A stretch of 30,369 nt of DNA from SIG607 sp045646245 (GTDB lineage: Bacteria; Bacillota; Clostridia; Oscillospirales; Acutalibacteraceae): assembly GCA_045646245.1 (NCBI GenBank), contig JAZRKJ010000092.1, forward strand, positions 1 through 30,369, read 5' to 3'. The first letter of the stretch is position 1; every line of letters starts with the position of its first letter. A program made the position numbers and the translations under genes. A model generated the notes under the pieces. It saw nothing but the letters and a program-made list of their open reading frames with translations. It was not told the origin of the DNA and ran no database searches. Below, one piece after another: positions 16,307 to 24,879 of the stretch.

Positions 16307-17535
16307 ACTTCTTTTTCTATTATTAAAAGTCTGTTATACTTTGCGACTCTGTCGCTTCGACAGGGCGCGCCCGACTTAATGAAAGGCGCATTTACCGCAA
16401 CAGCAAGGTCGGAAATAAAACTGTCCTCACTTTCCCCCGAACGGTGGGAAATAATACTCTTATAGCCGTATTTTTTACCCATTTCAATTACGTCAAGAGT
16501 TTCGGTAAGGGTTCCTATCTGGTTGAGTTTTATAAGAATAGAATTGGCTATTCCCTTTTCAATTCCCATTTTAAGGCGCTTTACGTTGGTTACAAAAAGG
16601 TCGTCACCTACAAGATTTATCTTTTGGGAAAGGCAATTGCTCAAGTGTTTCCAGCCGTCGAAATCATCCTCACCAACACCGTCCTCAATGGACATTATGG
16701 GGTATTTTTCAGTAAAGCTCATATAGTAGTCAACAAGGCTTTCCGATGTCATTACCGTACCTTTTTTAGGGAGAGTATACGCGCCGTCTTTTACCCATTC
16801 GCTTGCCGCTACGTCAAGGGCTATTCCTACAACCGAATCGTTATAACCGGCGTTGAAAATCGCCTCCATAATACATTCAAGCGCTTCTTCGTCACCTGAA
16901 AGGCTGGGCGCAAATCCGCCTTCGTCTCCTACCCCCGAAAGAGCGCCTTTTTTCTTTAGCACTTTACCCAAGCTGTGGTATATTTCACACCCCGCGCGCA
17001 GTTGTTCGGAAAACCCTTTAATGCCGTGGGGAACTATCATAAATTCCTGAATATCCACGTTATTTGCGGCGTGGGCTCCACCATTTAAAATATTCATCAT
17101 AGGAACGGGAAGGCTCTTTCCGTTTACTCCGCCCAAATATCGGTAAAGCGGTTGAGAAACCGAAGCGGCTGCTGCCTTTGCGAAGGCTAAAGAAACCGAA
17201 AGAATAGCGTTGGCGCCAAGGGCTTCTTTATTTTCGGTTCCGTCAAGATTTATTAAAAAACTGTCCAGTTCTCTTTGAGAGAAAATACCCGAATTTATAA
17301 GCGCCGGGGCAATGATTTCGTTAACGTTTTTCACCGCCTTGGAAACCCCTTTACCCATAAAGCGATTTTGGTCGTTATCCCTCATTTCAAGGGCTTCGTG
17401 AACTCCTGTCGAAGCACCCGACGGCACAATTGCAAACCCTTTTGCGCCGTTTTGGGTGGAAACAAAGCAGCCAACGGTGGGATTGCCTCTTGAATCAATA
17501 AGTTCGTACGCTCTGATATCTTTTATTTTGTCCAT
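16303..17535 (-). CDS. eno: Enolase
   Basis: 410 residues from ATG 17535; AAGGAG is upstream, and a 27-residue extension to 17616 has no such support and is not family-like. It converts 2-phosphoglycerate to phosphoenolpyruvate. Catalytic and metal residues are in place: E205 (GDEGGFAP), D241 (ALDVAASE), E284 (SIEDG), D311 (GDDLFVTN), K336 (ILIKLNQIG) and H364-R365-S366. SGASTGVHEA and GAPCRSDRVAKYN are also typical. It is 10-20 residues shorter than most enolases because the C-terminus is short and ends in IIEKEV. It stands alone on the minus strand between a terminator and the divergent rlmB gene, not in a glycolytic operon. Confidence 0.97.
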   Translation of the reverse strand: MDKIKDIRAYELIDSRGNPTVGCFVSTQNGAKGFAIVPSGASTGVHEALEMRDNDQNRFMGKGVSKAVKNVNEIIAPALINSGIFSQRELDSFLINLDGTENKEALGANAILSVSLAFAKAAAASVSQPLYRYLGGVNGKSLPVPMMNILNGGAHAANNVDIQEFMIVPHGIKGFSEQLRAGCEIYHSLGKVLKKKGALSGVGDEGGFAPSLSGDEEALECIMEAIFNAGYNDSVVGIALDVAASEWVKDGAYTLPKKGTVMTSESLVDYYMSFTEKYPIMSIEDGVGEDDFDGWKHLSNCLSQKINLVGDDLFVTNVKRLKMGIEKGIANSILIKLNQIGTLTETLDVIEMGKKYGYKSIISHRSGESEDSFISDLAVAVNAPFIKSGAPCRSDRVAKYNRLLIIEKEV

Positions 17536-17625
17536 AAATACACACTCCTTTTTCTTAAAGTTTTCCACAGGAACACAAAAACTATACAAAACCGCAAAAA
17601 AGTACTTTTTTTTCAAAGTGTATTA

Positions 17626-17634
17626 TGCTATAAT
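17626..17634 (+). promoter_or_regulatory. Extended -10 element of the rlmB operon
   Basis: TG at 17626-17627, one base, and TATAAT at 17629-17634 make an extended -10. A good -35 is not visible (T-run at 17606-17611). Confidence 0.45.
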
Positions 17635-17678
17635 AATTATAATTATATATAATTTATATATTGGAGTTGAATTCCCAA

Positions 17679-18476
17679 GTGGAAAAAGAAATACAAGAAA
17701 TTAAAAACGCTGACGAAAAAAGCGAAGAAATACAAATTATATGCGGCAGAAACGCCGTTTTTGAAGCAGTACGCTCCGGCAGAGAAATCGACCGCCTTTT
17801 GGTGGCTCATTCGGTGTCGGGCGGAAGCGTTGCCGCAATTATTGCAAAGGCTAAACAAGCGGGAATTCTTATTAAAGAAGTATCCCCGCAAAAGTTGGAT
17901 TTTCTTTGCGGCGGCGGTAACCACCAAGGTGTTGCCGTACAGTTTGCCTCTCAGCGTTACGCGCAAGTTGAAGATATTTTTAAAAAAGCGGAAGAAAGCG
18001 GAAAACCGCCCTTTATAATCATTTGCGACGAAATTGAAGACCCTCACAATTTGGGCGCCATTATCCGTACCGCAGAATGCTGCGGCGCTCACGGAATTAT
18101 TATTCCTAAAAGAAGAAGCGCTTCTCTTAACGCTACCGTTGCAAAATCCGCCAGCGGAGCCCTTGAATATATGCCCGTAGCCAGAGTAACCAACATTGCA
18201 AATGAAATTGACAAGCTTAAAGAAAAAGGCGTTTGGGTATTCGGCGCTGATATGGACGGTAAAGATTACACCTGTTTCGACTACAACATCCCCTGCGCCA
18301 TTGTTATTGGAAACGAAGGTAAAGGTATTGGTCAACTGGTTGCCAAAAAGTGCGACGAAATGATTAGCCTTCCTATGTTCGGACAAATCAACTCCCTCAA
18401 CGCTTCGGTTGCTGCAGGCGTACTTATGTACGAAGTTGTGCGGAAGAGAAGTATTAAAACGGGAGGTGGCGCTTAA
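17679..18476 (+). CDS. rlmB: 23S rRNA (guanosine-2'-O-)-methyltransferase RlmB (TrmH/SpoU family)
   Basis: About 265 residues. GTG 17679 is preferred because GGAG lies at 17663-17666; a TTG at 17661 would place that SD inside the gene, so the exact start is uncertain by six residues. An N-terminal substrate-binding domain starts at IICGRNAVFEAVRSG. The SPOUT knot follows, with motif 1 DEIEDPHNLGAIIRTAE, motif 2 VIGNEGKGI and motif 3 INSLNASVAAGVLMYEVVRKR (the last cited as key residues N, S, N, S). It methylates rRNA, probably G2251-type in the peptidyl-transferase region; related enzymes act on tRNA. Its stop overlaps the next start by one base. Confidence 0.93.
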   Translation: MEKEIQEIKNADEKSEEIQIICGRNAVFEAVRSGREIDRLLVAHSVSGGSVAAIIAKAKQAGILIKEVSPQKLDFLCGGGNHQGVAVQFASQRYAQVEDIFKKAEESGKPPFIIICDEIEDPHNLGAIIRTAECCGAHGIIIPKRRSASLNATVAKSASGALEYMPVARVTNIANEIDKLKEKGVWVFGADMDGKDYTCFDYNIPCAIVIGNEGKGIGQLVAKKCDEMISLPMFGQINSLNASVAAGVLMYEVVRKRSIKTGGGA

Positions 18477-21106
18477 TGGCTTGGTTTAAGAAAAAGGACA
18501 AGTACGACGATATTGATATGACCTTGCTGGACGACGACGATTTTTATATCGGCGCAAAAAAAGCGAGCGAAAATGCCCCCAAGCCCCATTCCCTTACCGC
18601 CGATGAAATTGTGGGCGATAACAGTTCTGATTTTTACGTTGCTGACGAAAATCCCCTTGAATCTTTACGCAAGAAAATGATTTCGAGAAGCAAGCCGGCA
18701 GAAGAAGTAAAGGCAGAGGAAATTCCCCTTCAAGAAGAAACAGAAGAGCCCATTAAATCCTTCTTCTCTGTGAATTCCGATTTTCTTGAAGGTGTAGACT
18801 CTAATACAATAAAAGCCGAAGAAAAGGCAGATGACTCTTTCACCGACATAATAATGAAAAGTGAAGAGGATTCAAAAGAAACATCGGAAGAGGTGCAAGA
18901 AAAAGCAAAGGAAGAAACAGTAGAAGCTCAGGGTTCTGAACCTGTTTCGGAAGAAAAAGAAGAAGAAAGCCTTCTTCAGAACTGTTTGCCTTTTATTATG
19001 GACGGCAACAACGGTGAATACGTGCCCGATAACAAACCCGTATACACCCTTGACAGCGTCGCTTCGATTTTAGGTATTGAAGAACCTGAAAAAGAAGAAA
19101 CCGAAGAGGTAAAAGAAATAAAAGAAGAGCCTGAAAAGGAAATAGAAAAGGATACCGAAACAACCATAGTATTCAAAAAAGTTGACGACACAGGAAGTCT
19201 TCCCGATATTTCCGATATTGATAATCGCGCAAAAAACAGTTATAAAGATAACGCTCCCACCACCACAATGCCGGTTATTATTCCCGACGAAATGATAAGT
19301 TCAACACGTGACGTGGACGTTCCCAAGGAAATAAGCGAAGTAAAATCCCCCGTTGACCTTAGTATGAGTGAAGAAGAGGAAAACGCGGAATACCAAGAAT
19401 TTACTCCCGAATATGAATACCACGGAAGAGCCGACCGCAAAAAAGTAAAAATAAAATTACTTACCGAAAGACGTTCCCGTTTTCTTAAGGTTTTCGGTTC
19501 GGTTACAGGGCTTATAATTTTAGGAATTATCGCTATCCCCGCTTTTTCCGACAAAATGCTTTCCTTTAATTTGGGAATTGCAATTTTCACAAACTTAGGC
19601 TATCTTTTACCCGTTTTGTGCAACTGGGATGTATTTCTTTCCATACCGTCCCTTTTCACCAGAAGGACTTCTGCAGAAGCGGGTATCGCCCTTTCGGTCA
19701 CTGTATCGTTTATCACAATACTTTTGTCTTTAATAAACGGACTTGCGGGTGAAATTTATTTTGGCGTTGCTCTTATGACAGCTCTTTCACTTGTTTTCCG
19801 TTCCTACTTCCGTTTTAGAAAGTCCCATTACGTTTATAATAATTTTCTTAAAGTTTCTACCGATAAAGACAAATATGGCGTAGCCCTTATTGACGACGCC
19901 CCCACAACCTTTGCAATGGCTAACAAAGCCATTGACGGCGACGTACTTATCGCCGCTCCGAAGCGCACCCATTTTGTAACCGACTTTATTAAGAACAGCA
20001 CTTTTGACGTCGATTTAGACGGCAGAGCAAAGCTTATTTTCTATATTGGTCTGGCGTTTTCTTTACTGGCGGGTGTTGCCTTTGGCTTATACAGAGACAA
20101 CTTTATGACAGGCGCCGTTACCGTTTGCGCCTTTACCGCTTTATTCGCTCCCCTTACTTCACTTGCTTGTTCTGTTCTCCCCTTAAGCAGTGCCGCCGCT
20201 CACCTTAACCGTTACGGCGCCGTGATTACGGGACTTAAAGCCGCAAAGCAAATTGAGGCTGCAAACGCTTGTGTTATAGACTGCGACACGCTATTCCCGA
20301 AGGGGTCAATTAAACTTGCCAATATGAAGGTTTTAGCCCCCAACAATTTAGAAGAAACCATTGCTTGCGCTTGCGCTATAACCACAAATATTAAAAGTCC
20401 TCTTGCTCCCGTTTTTAAAGAGGTTATGGAAACCAATAAGGCGGTTGAAATACCCATTGCCGATTCCATAAAATACGAAAAACGCTTAGGCGTAACCGGT
20501 TGGGTAGGAAACAAGCGTATATTCATTGGCAACCGCGCGCTTATGCTTGCCCACGAAATTCCCGTTCCCGACGCTGAAAGAGATAAAAAACTTATGCGTG
20601 ACGGTTACTTCCCCGTTTACGTTGCCTGCAACGGAAAAGCATGCGCCTTGCTTGTGCTGAAATACGTACCCGACCCCGACATTGCAAAAGAGCTTGACCG
20701 TATAAGCGCTATGGGACTCACCATTCTTATTAATAACTGCGACCAAAATATTAGCGAAGAAATGGTCTGCGACTATTTCGATTTATACAGCGATTCGGTT
20801 AAAATGATGAGCGGTAGCGGTGTGCATATGTACAAAACCGCCGTTAATTACGAAGAAAGTATGAATGCGGGCGCTATTACCAAACGCGGCGCCGCCGGTG
20901 TAGCCGCCACCGTCTATTGTGCTAACCGTGTGAAAAAATCCAACACTCTTTTACAAATCGCTCATATAATTTCTATTGTACTGGGTGTAATACTATTTTC
21001 GTACGTTATTTTCTCAAATGCTTTTGTAAACTGCACTTTTGTAGCTCTTTACCAGTTTGCTTGTTTTATTTTAAGCGCAACGGCTTATCTTTTCACTAAA
21101 CCTTAA
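18476..21106 (+). CDS. P-type-ATPase-like membrane protein lacking catalytic motifs
   Basis: 876 residues, ATG 18476 with GGAGGTG upstream. Residues 1-~320 are an acidic, Glu-rich, low-complexity cytosolic region. Then come four membrane segments (about 340-446), a short loop domain, two segments (520-570), a ~225-residue cytosolic domain and two final segments (824-874). This is the 8-helix layout of P1B ATPases. In the large domain, DCDTLFPKG (D602) stands where DKTGT is expected, SPLAPVF replaces HPLA, and GVTGWVGNKRIFIGN (G685) matches the nucleotide-domain signature. KYVPDP matches the D-x-L-K-P-D region, NNCDQN (D756) replaces TGDN and GSGVHM (780-785) replaces GDGxND. The M4 metal motif and the A-domain TGE are absent. 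It therefore looks like a pseudo-ATPase with the fold kept; its function is unknown. It lies between rlmB and metG. Confidence 0.8.
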   Translation: MAWFKKKDKYDDIDMTLLDDDDFYIGAKKASENAPKPHSLTADEIVGDNSSDFYVADENPLESLRKKMISRSKPAEEVKAEEIPLQEETEEPIKSFFSVNSDFLEGVDSNTIKAEEKADDSFTDIIMKSEEDSKETSEEVQEKAKEETVEAQGSEPVSEEKEEESLLQNCLPFIMDGNNGEYVPDNKPVYTLDSVASILGIEEPEKEETEEVKEIKEEPEKEIEKDTETTIVFKKVDDTGSLPDISDIDNRAKNSYKDNAPTTTMPVIIPDEMISSTRDVDVPKEISEVKSPVDLSMSEEEENAEYQEFTPEYEYHGRADRKKVKIKLLTERRSRFLKVFGSVTGLIILGIIAIPAFSDKMLSFNLGIAIFTNLGYLLPVLCNWDVFLSIPSLFTRRTSAEAGIALSVTVSFITILLSLINGLAGEIYFGVALMTALSLVFRSYFRFRKSHYVYNNFLKVSTDKDKYGVALIDDAPTTFAMANKAIDGDVLIAAPKRTHFVTDFIKNSTFDVDLDGRAKLIFYIGLAFSLLAGVAFGLYRDNFMTGAVTVCAFTALFAPLTSLACSVLPLSSAAAHLNRYGAVITGLKAAKQIEAANACVIDCDTLFPKGSIKLANMKVLAPNNLEETIACACAITTNIKSPLAPVFKEVMETNKAVEIPIADSIKYEKRLGVTGWVGNKRIFIGNRALMLAHEIPVPDAERDKKLMRDGYFPVYVACNGKACALLVLKYVPDPDIAKELDRISAMGLTILINNCDQNISEEMVCDYFDLYSDSVKMMSGSGVHMYKTAVNYEESMNAGAITKRGAAGVAATVYCANRVKKSNTLLQIAHIISIVLGVILFSYVIFSNAFVNCTFVALYQFACFILSATAYLFTKP

Positions 21107-21134
21107 ATAAATAATCCCTTAGGAGTTTGATAAT

Positions 21135-23066
21135 ATGGACAAGAAAAAGTTTTATATTACAACGGCTATTGCCTATACTTCCCGTAAGCCACATATTGGT
21201 AACGCTTACGACATTGTTTTGGCAGACGCTATTGCAAGACACAAAAAAATGGAAGGTTATGAGGTTTACCTTATGACCGGTTCTGACGAACACGGACAGA
21301 AAATCGAAGAATACGCTAAAGCAAAGGGCATTGAGCCCAAGGCTTACGTTGACGATATTTCCTCTCAGATTAAAATGGTTTGGGACAGCCTTGATACCGA
21401 ATATGATAAGTTTATCCGTACCACCGATGCCGACCACGAAGAAGCGGTTAAAAAAATATTTAAAAAGCTTTATGACCAGGGCGATATTTACAAAGGTTCT
21501 TATGAGGGTAAATATTGCGTTCCCTGCGAATCCTTCTTCACCGCTTCTCAGCTTGTAGACGGTAAATGTCCTGACTGTGGCAGAGAAGTAACCGATTCCA
21601 AGGAAGAGGCATACTTCTTAAAACTCAGCAAATATGCCGACCGCCTTGTAAAATATTACGACGATAACCCCGATTTCTTCCAGCCTGCTTCCAGAAAGGC
21701 AGAAATGGTTAATAATTTTATAAAGCCCGGTCTTACCGACCTTTGCGTTTCACGTTCCTCCTTTAAATGGGGCGTGCCTGTAGATTTTGACGACAAGCAC
21801 GTTATTTACGTGTGGATTGACGCTCTTTCTAACTATATTACCGGTATAGGCTACGACACCGAAAACCCAAGCGACAAGTATAAAAAGCTCTGGCCTGCTG
21901 ATTTACACGTAATAGGCAAGGATATTGTACGCTTCCACACCATTTACTGGCCCATTATTCTTATGGCTCTGGGCGAGCCGCTTCCCAAGCAGGTTCTGGG
22001 TCATCCATGGGTGCTTTTCGGCGAAGACAAAATGAGTAAATCAAAGGGCAACGTAATTTACGCCGACGAACTTGCCGCACGTTTCGGAAGCGATGCCGTA
22101 AGATACTATCTTTTAAGTGAGGTTCCCTTCGCTCAGGACGGTAACATTACCTACGAATCATTTATAAATAAATTTAATACCGACCTTGCCAATACTCTGG
22201 GTAACCTTGTTAACAGAAGTATTGCTATGACCAATAAATACTTCGGCGGCACTGTAACAAATAACGGTGAAAAGGATGAGCTTGATAACGACCTTTATTC
22301 TGTTGCAGAAGAAACAATAGCTAAATTTAATGAACAAATGGATTCTTACCACACCGCCGATGCTTGCGAAACAGTTATGAATTTAGCCAGAAGATGTAAC
22401 AAATACATTGACGAAACTATGCCCTGGGCGCTTGCAAAGGATGAAGCAAAAAAGGCTCGTCTTGAAGCGATTATGTATAATCTTCTTGAAAATATTCGTC
22501 TTCTTTCGGTGCTTCTTACTCCCATTATGCCTAAATGTGCAAAAGAAATAAGAAACCAGATATGCTGTGACAATACCGATATAAAAACTCTTGCAGTCAA
22601 CAGCTTTAGTGTTGGTACTCCTTCTCCCCTTTTCTCCCGTCTTGATACCGAAAAGGTACTGGAGGAGCTTGCAAAAGAAATGGAAGAAAAAATGAAGGCT
22701 GCTAAAGCAGAAAACGATGCCGTTAACACCGTTACTCTTGCCCAAATCGGTATTGAAGACTTTATGAAGGTAGAGCTCAAAACTGCCAAAATCGTAGAGT
22801 GCGAGCCTATTAAAAAGGCTAAAAAATTATTAAAGCTTACCCTTGATGACGGTAGCGAAACTCCCCGCACCGTAGCCAGCGGTATTGCAAAATGGTATAA
22901 GCCCGAGGATTTAACAGGCCATACCGTTATTGTTGTTTCTAACCTTAAGCCTGCCGTACTTTGCGGAGTTGAATCACAGGGTATGATTCTTGCTGCCGAA
23001 GTTGATGCGGAAACCGTAAAGGTTATTTTCGCAGACGGTATTCCCGAGGGTTCTAAAATAAGATGA
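21135..23066 (+). CDS. metG: Methionyl-tRNA synthetase
   Basis: 643 residues, ATG 21135 with AGGAG upstream. It charges tRNA-Met. The class I HIGH motif is HIGN (20-23) and KMSKS is at 299-303. A zinc knuckle is formed by C128, C131, C145 and C148 (a C-x2-C, then C-x2-C pair). The anticodon-binding helical part follows, and after a charged linker a C-terminal OB-fold tRNA-binding domain (about 535-643, IEDFMKVELKTAKIVECEP to IPEGSKIR). This dimerising domain is common in bacterial enzymes. tatD overlaps its stop by four bases. Confidence 0.98.
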   Translation: MDKKKFYITTAIAYTSRKPHIGNAYDIVLADAIARHKKMEGYEVYLMTGSDEHGQKIEEYAKAKGIEPKAYVDDISSQIKMVWDSLDTEYDKFIRTTDADHEEAVKKIFKKLYDQGDIYKGSYEGKYCVPCESFFTASQLVDGKCPDCGREVTDSKEEAYFLKLSKYADRLVKYYDDNPDFFQPASRKAEMVNNFIKPGLTDLCVSRSSFKWGVPVDFDDKHVIYVWIDALSNYITGIGYDTENPSDKYKKLWPADLHVIGKDIVRFHTIYWPIILMALGEPLPKQVLGHPWVLFGEDKMSKSKGNVIYADELAARFGSDAVRYYLLSEVPFAQDGNITYESFINKFNTDLANTLGNLVNRSIAMTNKYFGGTVTNNGEKDELDNDLYSVAEETIAKFNEQMDSYHTADACETVMNLARRCNKYIDETMPWALAKDEAKKARLEAIMYNLLENIRLLSVLLTPIMPKCAKEIRNQICCDNTDIKTLAVNSFSVGTPSPLFSRLDTEKVLEELAKEMEEKMKAAKAENDAVNTVTLAQIGIEDFMKVELKTAKIVECEPIKKAKKLLKLTLDDGSETPRTVASGIAKWYKPEDLTGHTVIVVSNLKPAVLCGVESQGMILAAEVDAETVKVIFADGIPEGSKIR

Positions 23067-23818
23067 TTTTTGACACCCACGCTCACTATACCGACGAGCA
23101 GTTCAGCCAAGACTTAAATGAACTGCTTCTCAATATGAACAAGGATGGAGTCAGCGAAATAATTACCTGCGGTACCGATATTCCTTCTTCCGAAGAATGT
23201 ATTAGCTTAGCAGAGAAATACCCGTTTGTTTACGCGGCTATAGGCTTTCACCCGGAAGAGCTCACTCGTATCGACTTGGATATTCCCGCGCTTAGAAGCC
23301 TTGTTAACAAAAGAGTGGTAGCAATAGGCGAAATCGGTCTTGACTACTATTGGAACAAGGAAAACAAGGAAAAGCAAAAGGCTGGCTTTATTGCTCAATT
23401 AGAGCTTGCAAAGGAGCTGTCTCTTCCCGTCATAATTCACGACAGAGACGCCCATGGCGATACTCTGGAAATTATAAAGAAATACAAGCCAAAGGGAGTT
23501 CTCCATTGTTTTTCAGGTAGTACCGAAATGGCTAAAGAAGTAATTAAAGCCGGTATGTATTTAGGCGTCGGCGGTGTTATTACCTTTAAAAACGCTAAAA
23601 ATCTACCGGAAGTTGTGGAATCTGTTCCAATGGACAGGCTTCTTCTTGAAACCGACGCGCCTTATCTTGCGCCGGTACCCTTCAGAGGAAAACGAAACGA
23701 TTCTTCGCTTATTCCTTACGTTGCGGAAAAAATCGGCGATATTAAAGGAATAAGCAAAGAGGAAGTTTTAAAAATCACAAGAGAAAACGCGCTACGCTTG
23801 TTTTTAGGAAATGAATAG
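23063..23818 (+). CDS. tatD: TatD-family metal-dependent deoxyribonuclease
   Basis: 251 residues, ATG 23063 overlapping the metG stop (ATGA), a frequent Firmicutes arrangement. Amidohydrolase-fold metal ligands are H6 and H8 (DTHAH), E90 (GEIGLDYYW), H126 (IIHDRDA), H148 (LHCFSGS) and D198 (LLETDAPYLAP). PVPFRGKRN completes the signature. Family members are 3'-5' exonucleases acting on DNA and sometimes RNA; the physiological substrate is not certain. Length is normal. Confidence 0.96.
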   Translation: MIFDTHAHYTDEQFSQDLNELLLNMNKDGVSEIITCGTDIPSSEECISLAEKYPFVYAAIGFHPEELTRIDLDIPALRSLVNKRVVAIGEIGLDYYWNKENKEKQKAGFIAQLELAKELSLPVIIHDRDAHGDTLEIIKKYKPKGVLHCFSGSTEMAKEVIKAGMYLGVGGVITFKNAKNLPEVVESVPMDRLLLETDAPYLAPVPFRGKRNDSSLIPYVAEKIGDIKGISKEEVLKITRENALRLFLGNE

Positions 23819-23828
23819 AGGTGTATTT

Positions 23829-24665
23829 ATGGCTAAGAAAAGCAAAGGACTCAAAATCTTATTTATTATTGCGCTGGCTTTAGTTATTGCAGTTATGACG
23901 CTTATTTCGGCATTTTTAGTCAAAAACGTTCTTGTTAAAAGCAGAAACGAAAAGGCTGCCAAAAGTGTAATTACACAAATTGATGACTTTAGCAAAGACG
24001 GAATCACTATTGATGACGAAGCCGCAATTATATCAGCAAAGGCAAATTACGACAACCTTAACAATAAGCAAAAAAGCCTTGTAACAAACGCTTCCGTTCT
24101 TGAGGAAGCCGTTACCACCCTTCAAGGGCTTAAAGATAAAAAGCTTGCTGATGAGCTGATTGCCGAAATAAATAAAATCGATAAAACCGCTTTAACCCAC
24201 GAAGACACAACCGTAAACGCATTAATAAAAAAATACGACGGGTTAAGCGACAGCCAAAAAGCATTGGTAACCAATTATCAATTCCTTTTGGATTGTAAAG
24301 ATATTGTAGACCAAAAAATCGAAGCCAAAAGAATACGTGATGAAGGCATTGCCCTTGCCGAAAACTTCGAAGGCTTCAAAGGTAAATGGGGGGATTTCGG
24401 CGCTCACGTTAATTCTTACCAAGGAATGATTGAGGAAGTTATCCGCGAGGATATTGACTATAAAAAAATATTCTCCGCCAACGTTAACTCCCTTGAATTT
24501 AACATTTCTCGTTTTGAAAAGAATACAACCGTTTTCGGTATGGGAATTTGTTACTTTTCCTTTACCAGCAAATCCGAAGAATACGGGTTTAGCACCGTAC
24601 TCTACGGCGAAATAATTATTAAAGAGGACGGAACTCTTTACGCTACCACAACCGGATATTATTAA
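23829..24665 (+). CDS. Membrane-anchored protein with tandem helical repeats
   Basis: 278 residues from ATG 23829, chosen because AGAGGTG is five bases upstream; the ATG at 23811 lies inside tatD without an SD. The basic N-terminus MAKKSKGLK is followed by one membrane segment (about 8-31), so the rest is probably outside the cell. Two copies of a repeat of the type A-x3-Y-x2-L-x3-QK-x2-VTN follow: KANYDNLNNKQKSLVTNASV and then KKYDGLSDSQKALVTNYQFL. This repeat is common in Firmicutes surface proteins. The C-terminal ~90 residues are an unrecognised domain with many aromatic beta-strand patterns. Function unknown. Confidence 0.75.
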   Translation: MAKKSKGLKILFIIALALVIAVMTLISAFLVKNVLVKSRNEKAAKSVITQIDDFSKDGITIDDEAAIISAKANYDNLNNKQKSLVTNASVLEEAVTTLQGLKDKKLADELIAEINKIDKTALTHEDTTVNALIKKYDGLSDSQKALVTNYQFLLDCKDIVDQKIEAKRIRDEGIALAENFEGFKGKWGDFGAHVNSYQGMIEEVIREDIDYKKIFSANVNSLEFNISRFEKNTTVFGMGICYFSFTSKSEEYGFSTVLYGEIIIKEDGTLYATTTGYY

Positions 24666-24680
24666 TACATAGAATATCAG

Positions 24681-24723
24681 CCCCGTTTTTGTAAACAATA
24701 TTTACGAAAGCGGGGTGATTTTT
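24681..24723 (+). terminator. Terminator-like hairpin overlapping the SD of the 37-residue ORF
   Basis: CCCCG at 24681-24685 pairs with CGGGG at 24711-24715; the arms continue with TTTGTAAA against TTTACGAAA-like pairing across a short loop, followed by TGATTTTT. The GGGGTGAT at the 3' arm is the SD of the GTG start at 24724. Confidence 0.75.
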
Positions 24724-24837
24724 GTGAACGACAATATGAAGAAAAACGAACAGAACAAAAACAACCAGAATAAAAATAACCAGAACCAAAACAAAAACGA
24801 AAATAAAAAAGAACAGAATAAAAAAGAAAACAACTAA
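24724..24837 (+). CDS. 37-residue Asn/Lys/Gln-rich small ORF
   Basis: GTG 24724 to TAA 24835-24837. GGGGTGAT ends about five bases before the start. Composition is 16 Asn, 9 Lys, 5 Gln and 4 Glu of 37, with no hydrophobic residues except two Met, so the product would be disordered and soluble. A strong terminator follows directly. The good SD, the clean position between hairpin and terminator, and the uniform codon pattern support a real gene. Low-complexity sequence could also arise by chance in AT-rich DNA. No family recognised. Small hydrophilic proteins rich in Asn and Gln are known among spore-coat and stress proteins, which is only an analogy. Confidence 0.6.
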   Translation: MNDNMKKNEQNKNNQNKNNQNQNKNENKKEQNKKENN

Positions 24838-24840
24838 TCA

Positions 24841-24879
24841 AAAAAGACTGATGAGCGAAACCGTTCATCAGTCTTTTTT
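24841..24879. terminator. Bidirectional terminator
   Basis: AAAAAGACTGATGA (24841-24854) and TCATCAGTCTTTTT (from 24865) form a 14-bp perfect stem with T-runs on both strands, between convergent genes. Confidence 0.93.

Noticed and set aside
17536..17616. N-terminal extension of enolase
   Set aside because: The extra 27 residues are not like enolase, and the ATG at 17535 has a proper AAGGAG in front.
17643..18386. A 247-codon frame antisense to rlmB
   Set aside because: The plus-strand product has all SpoU motifs; the antisense product has none that I recognise.
22346..23110. A 254-codon frame antisense to metG and tatD
   Set aside because: Complement of two clearly coding genes with matching motifs; no promoter or family similarity.
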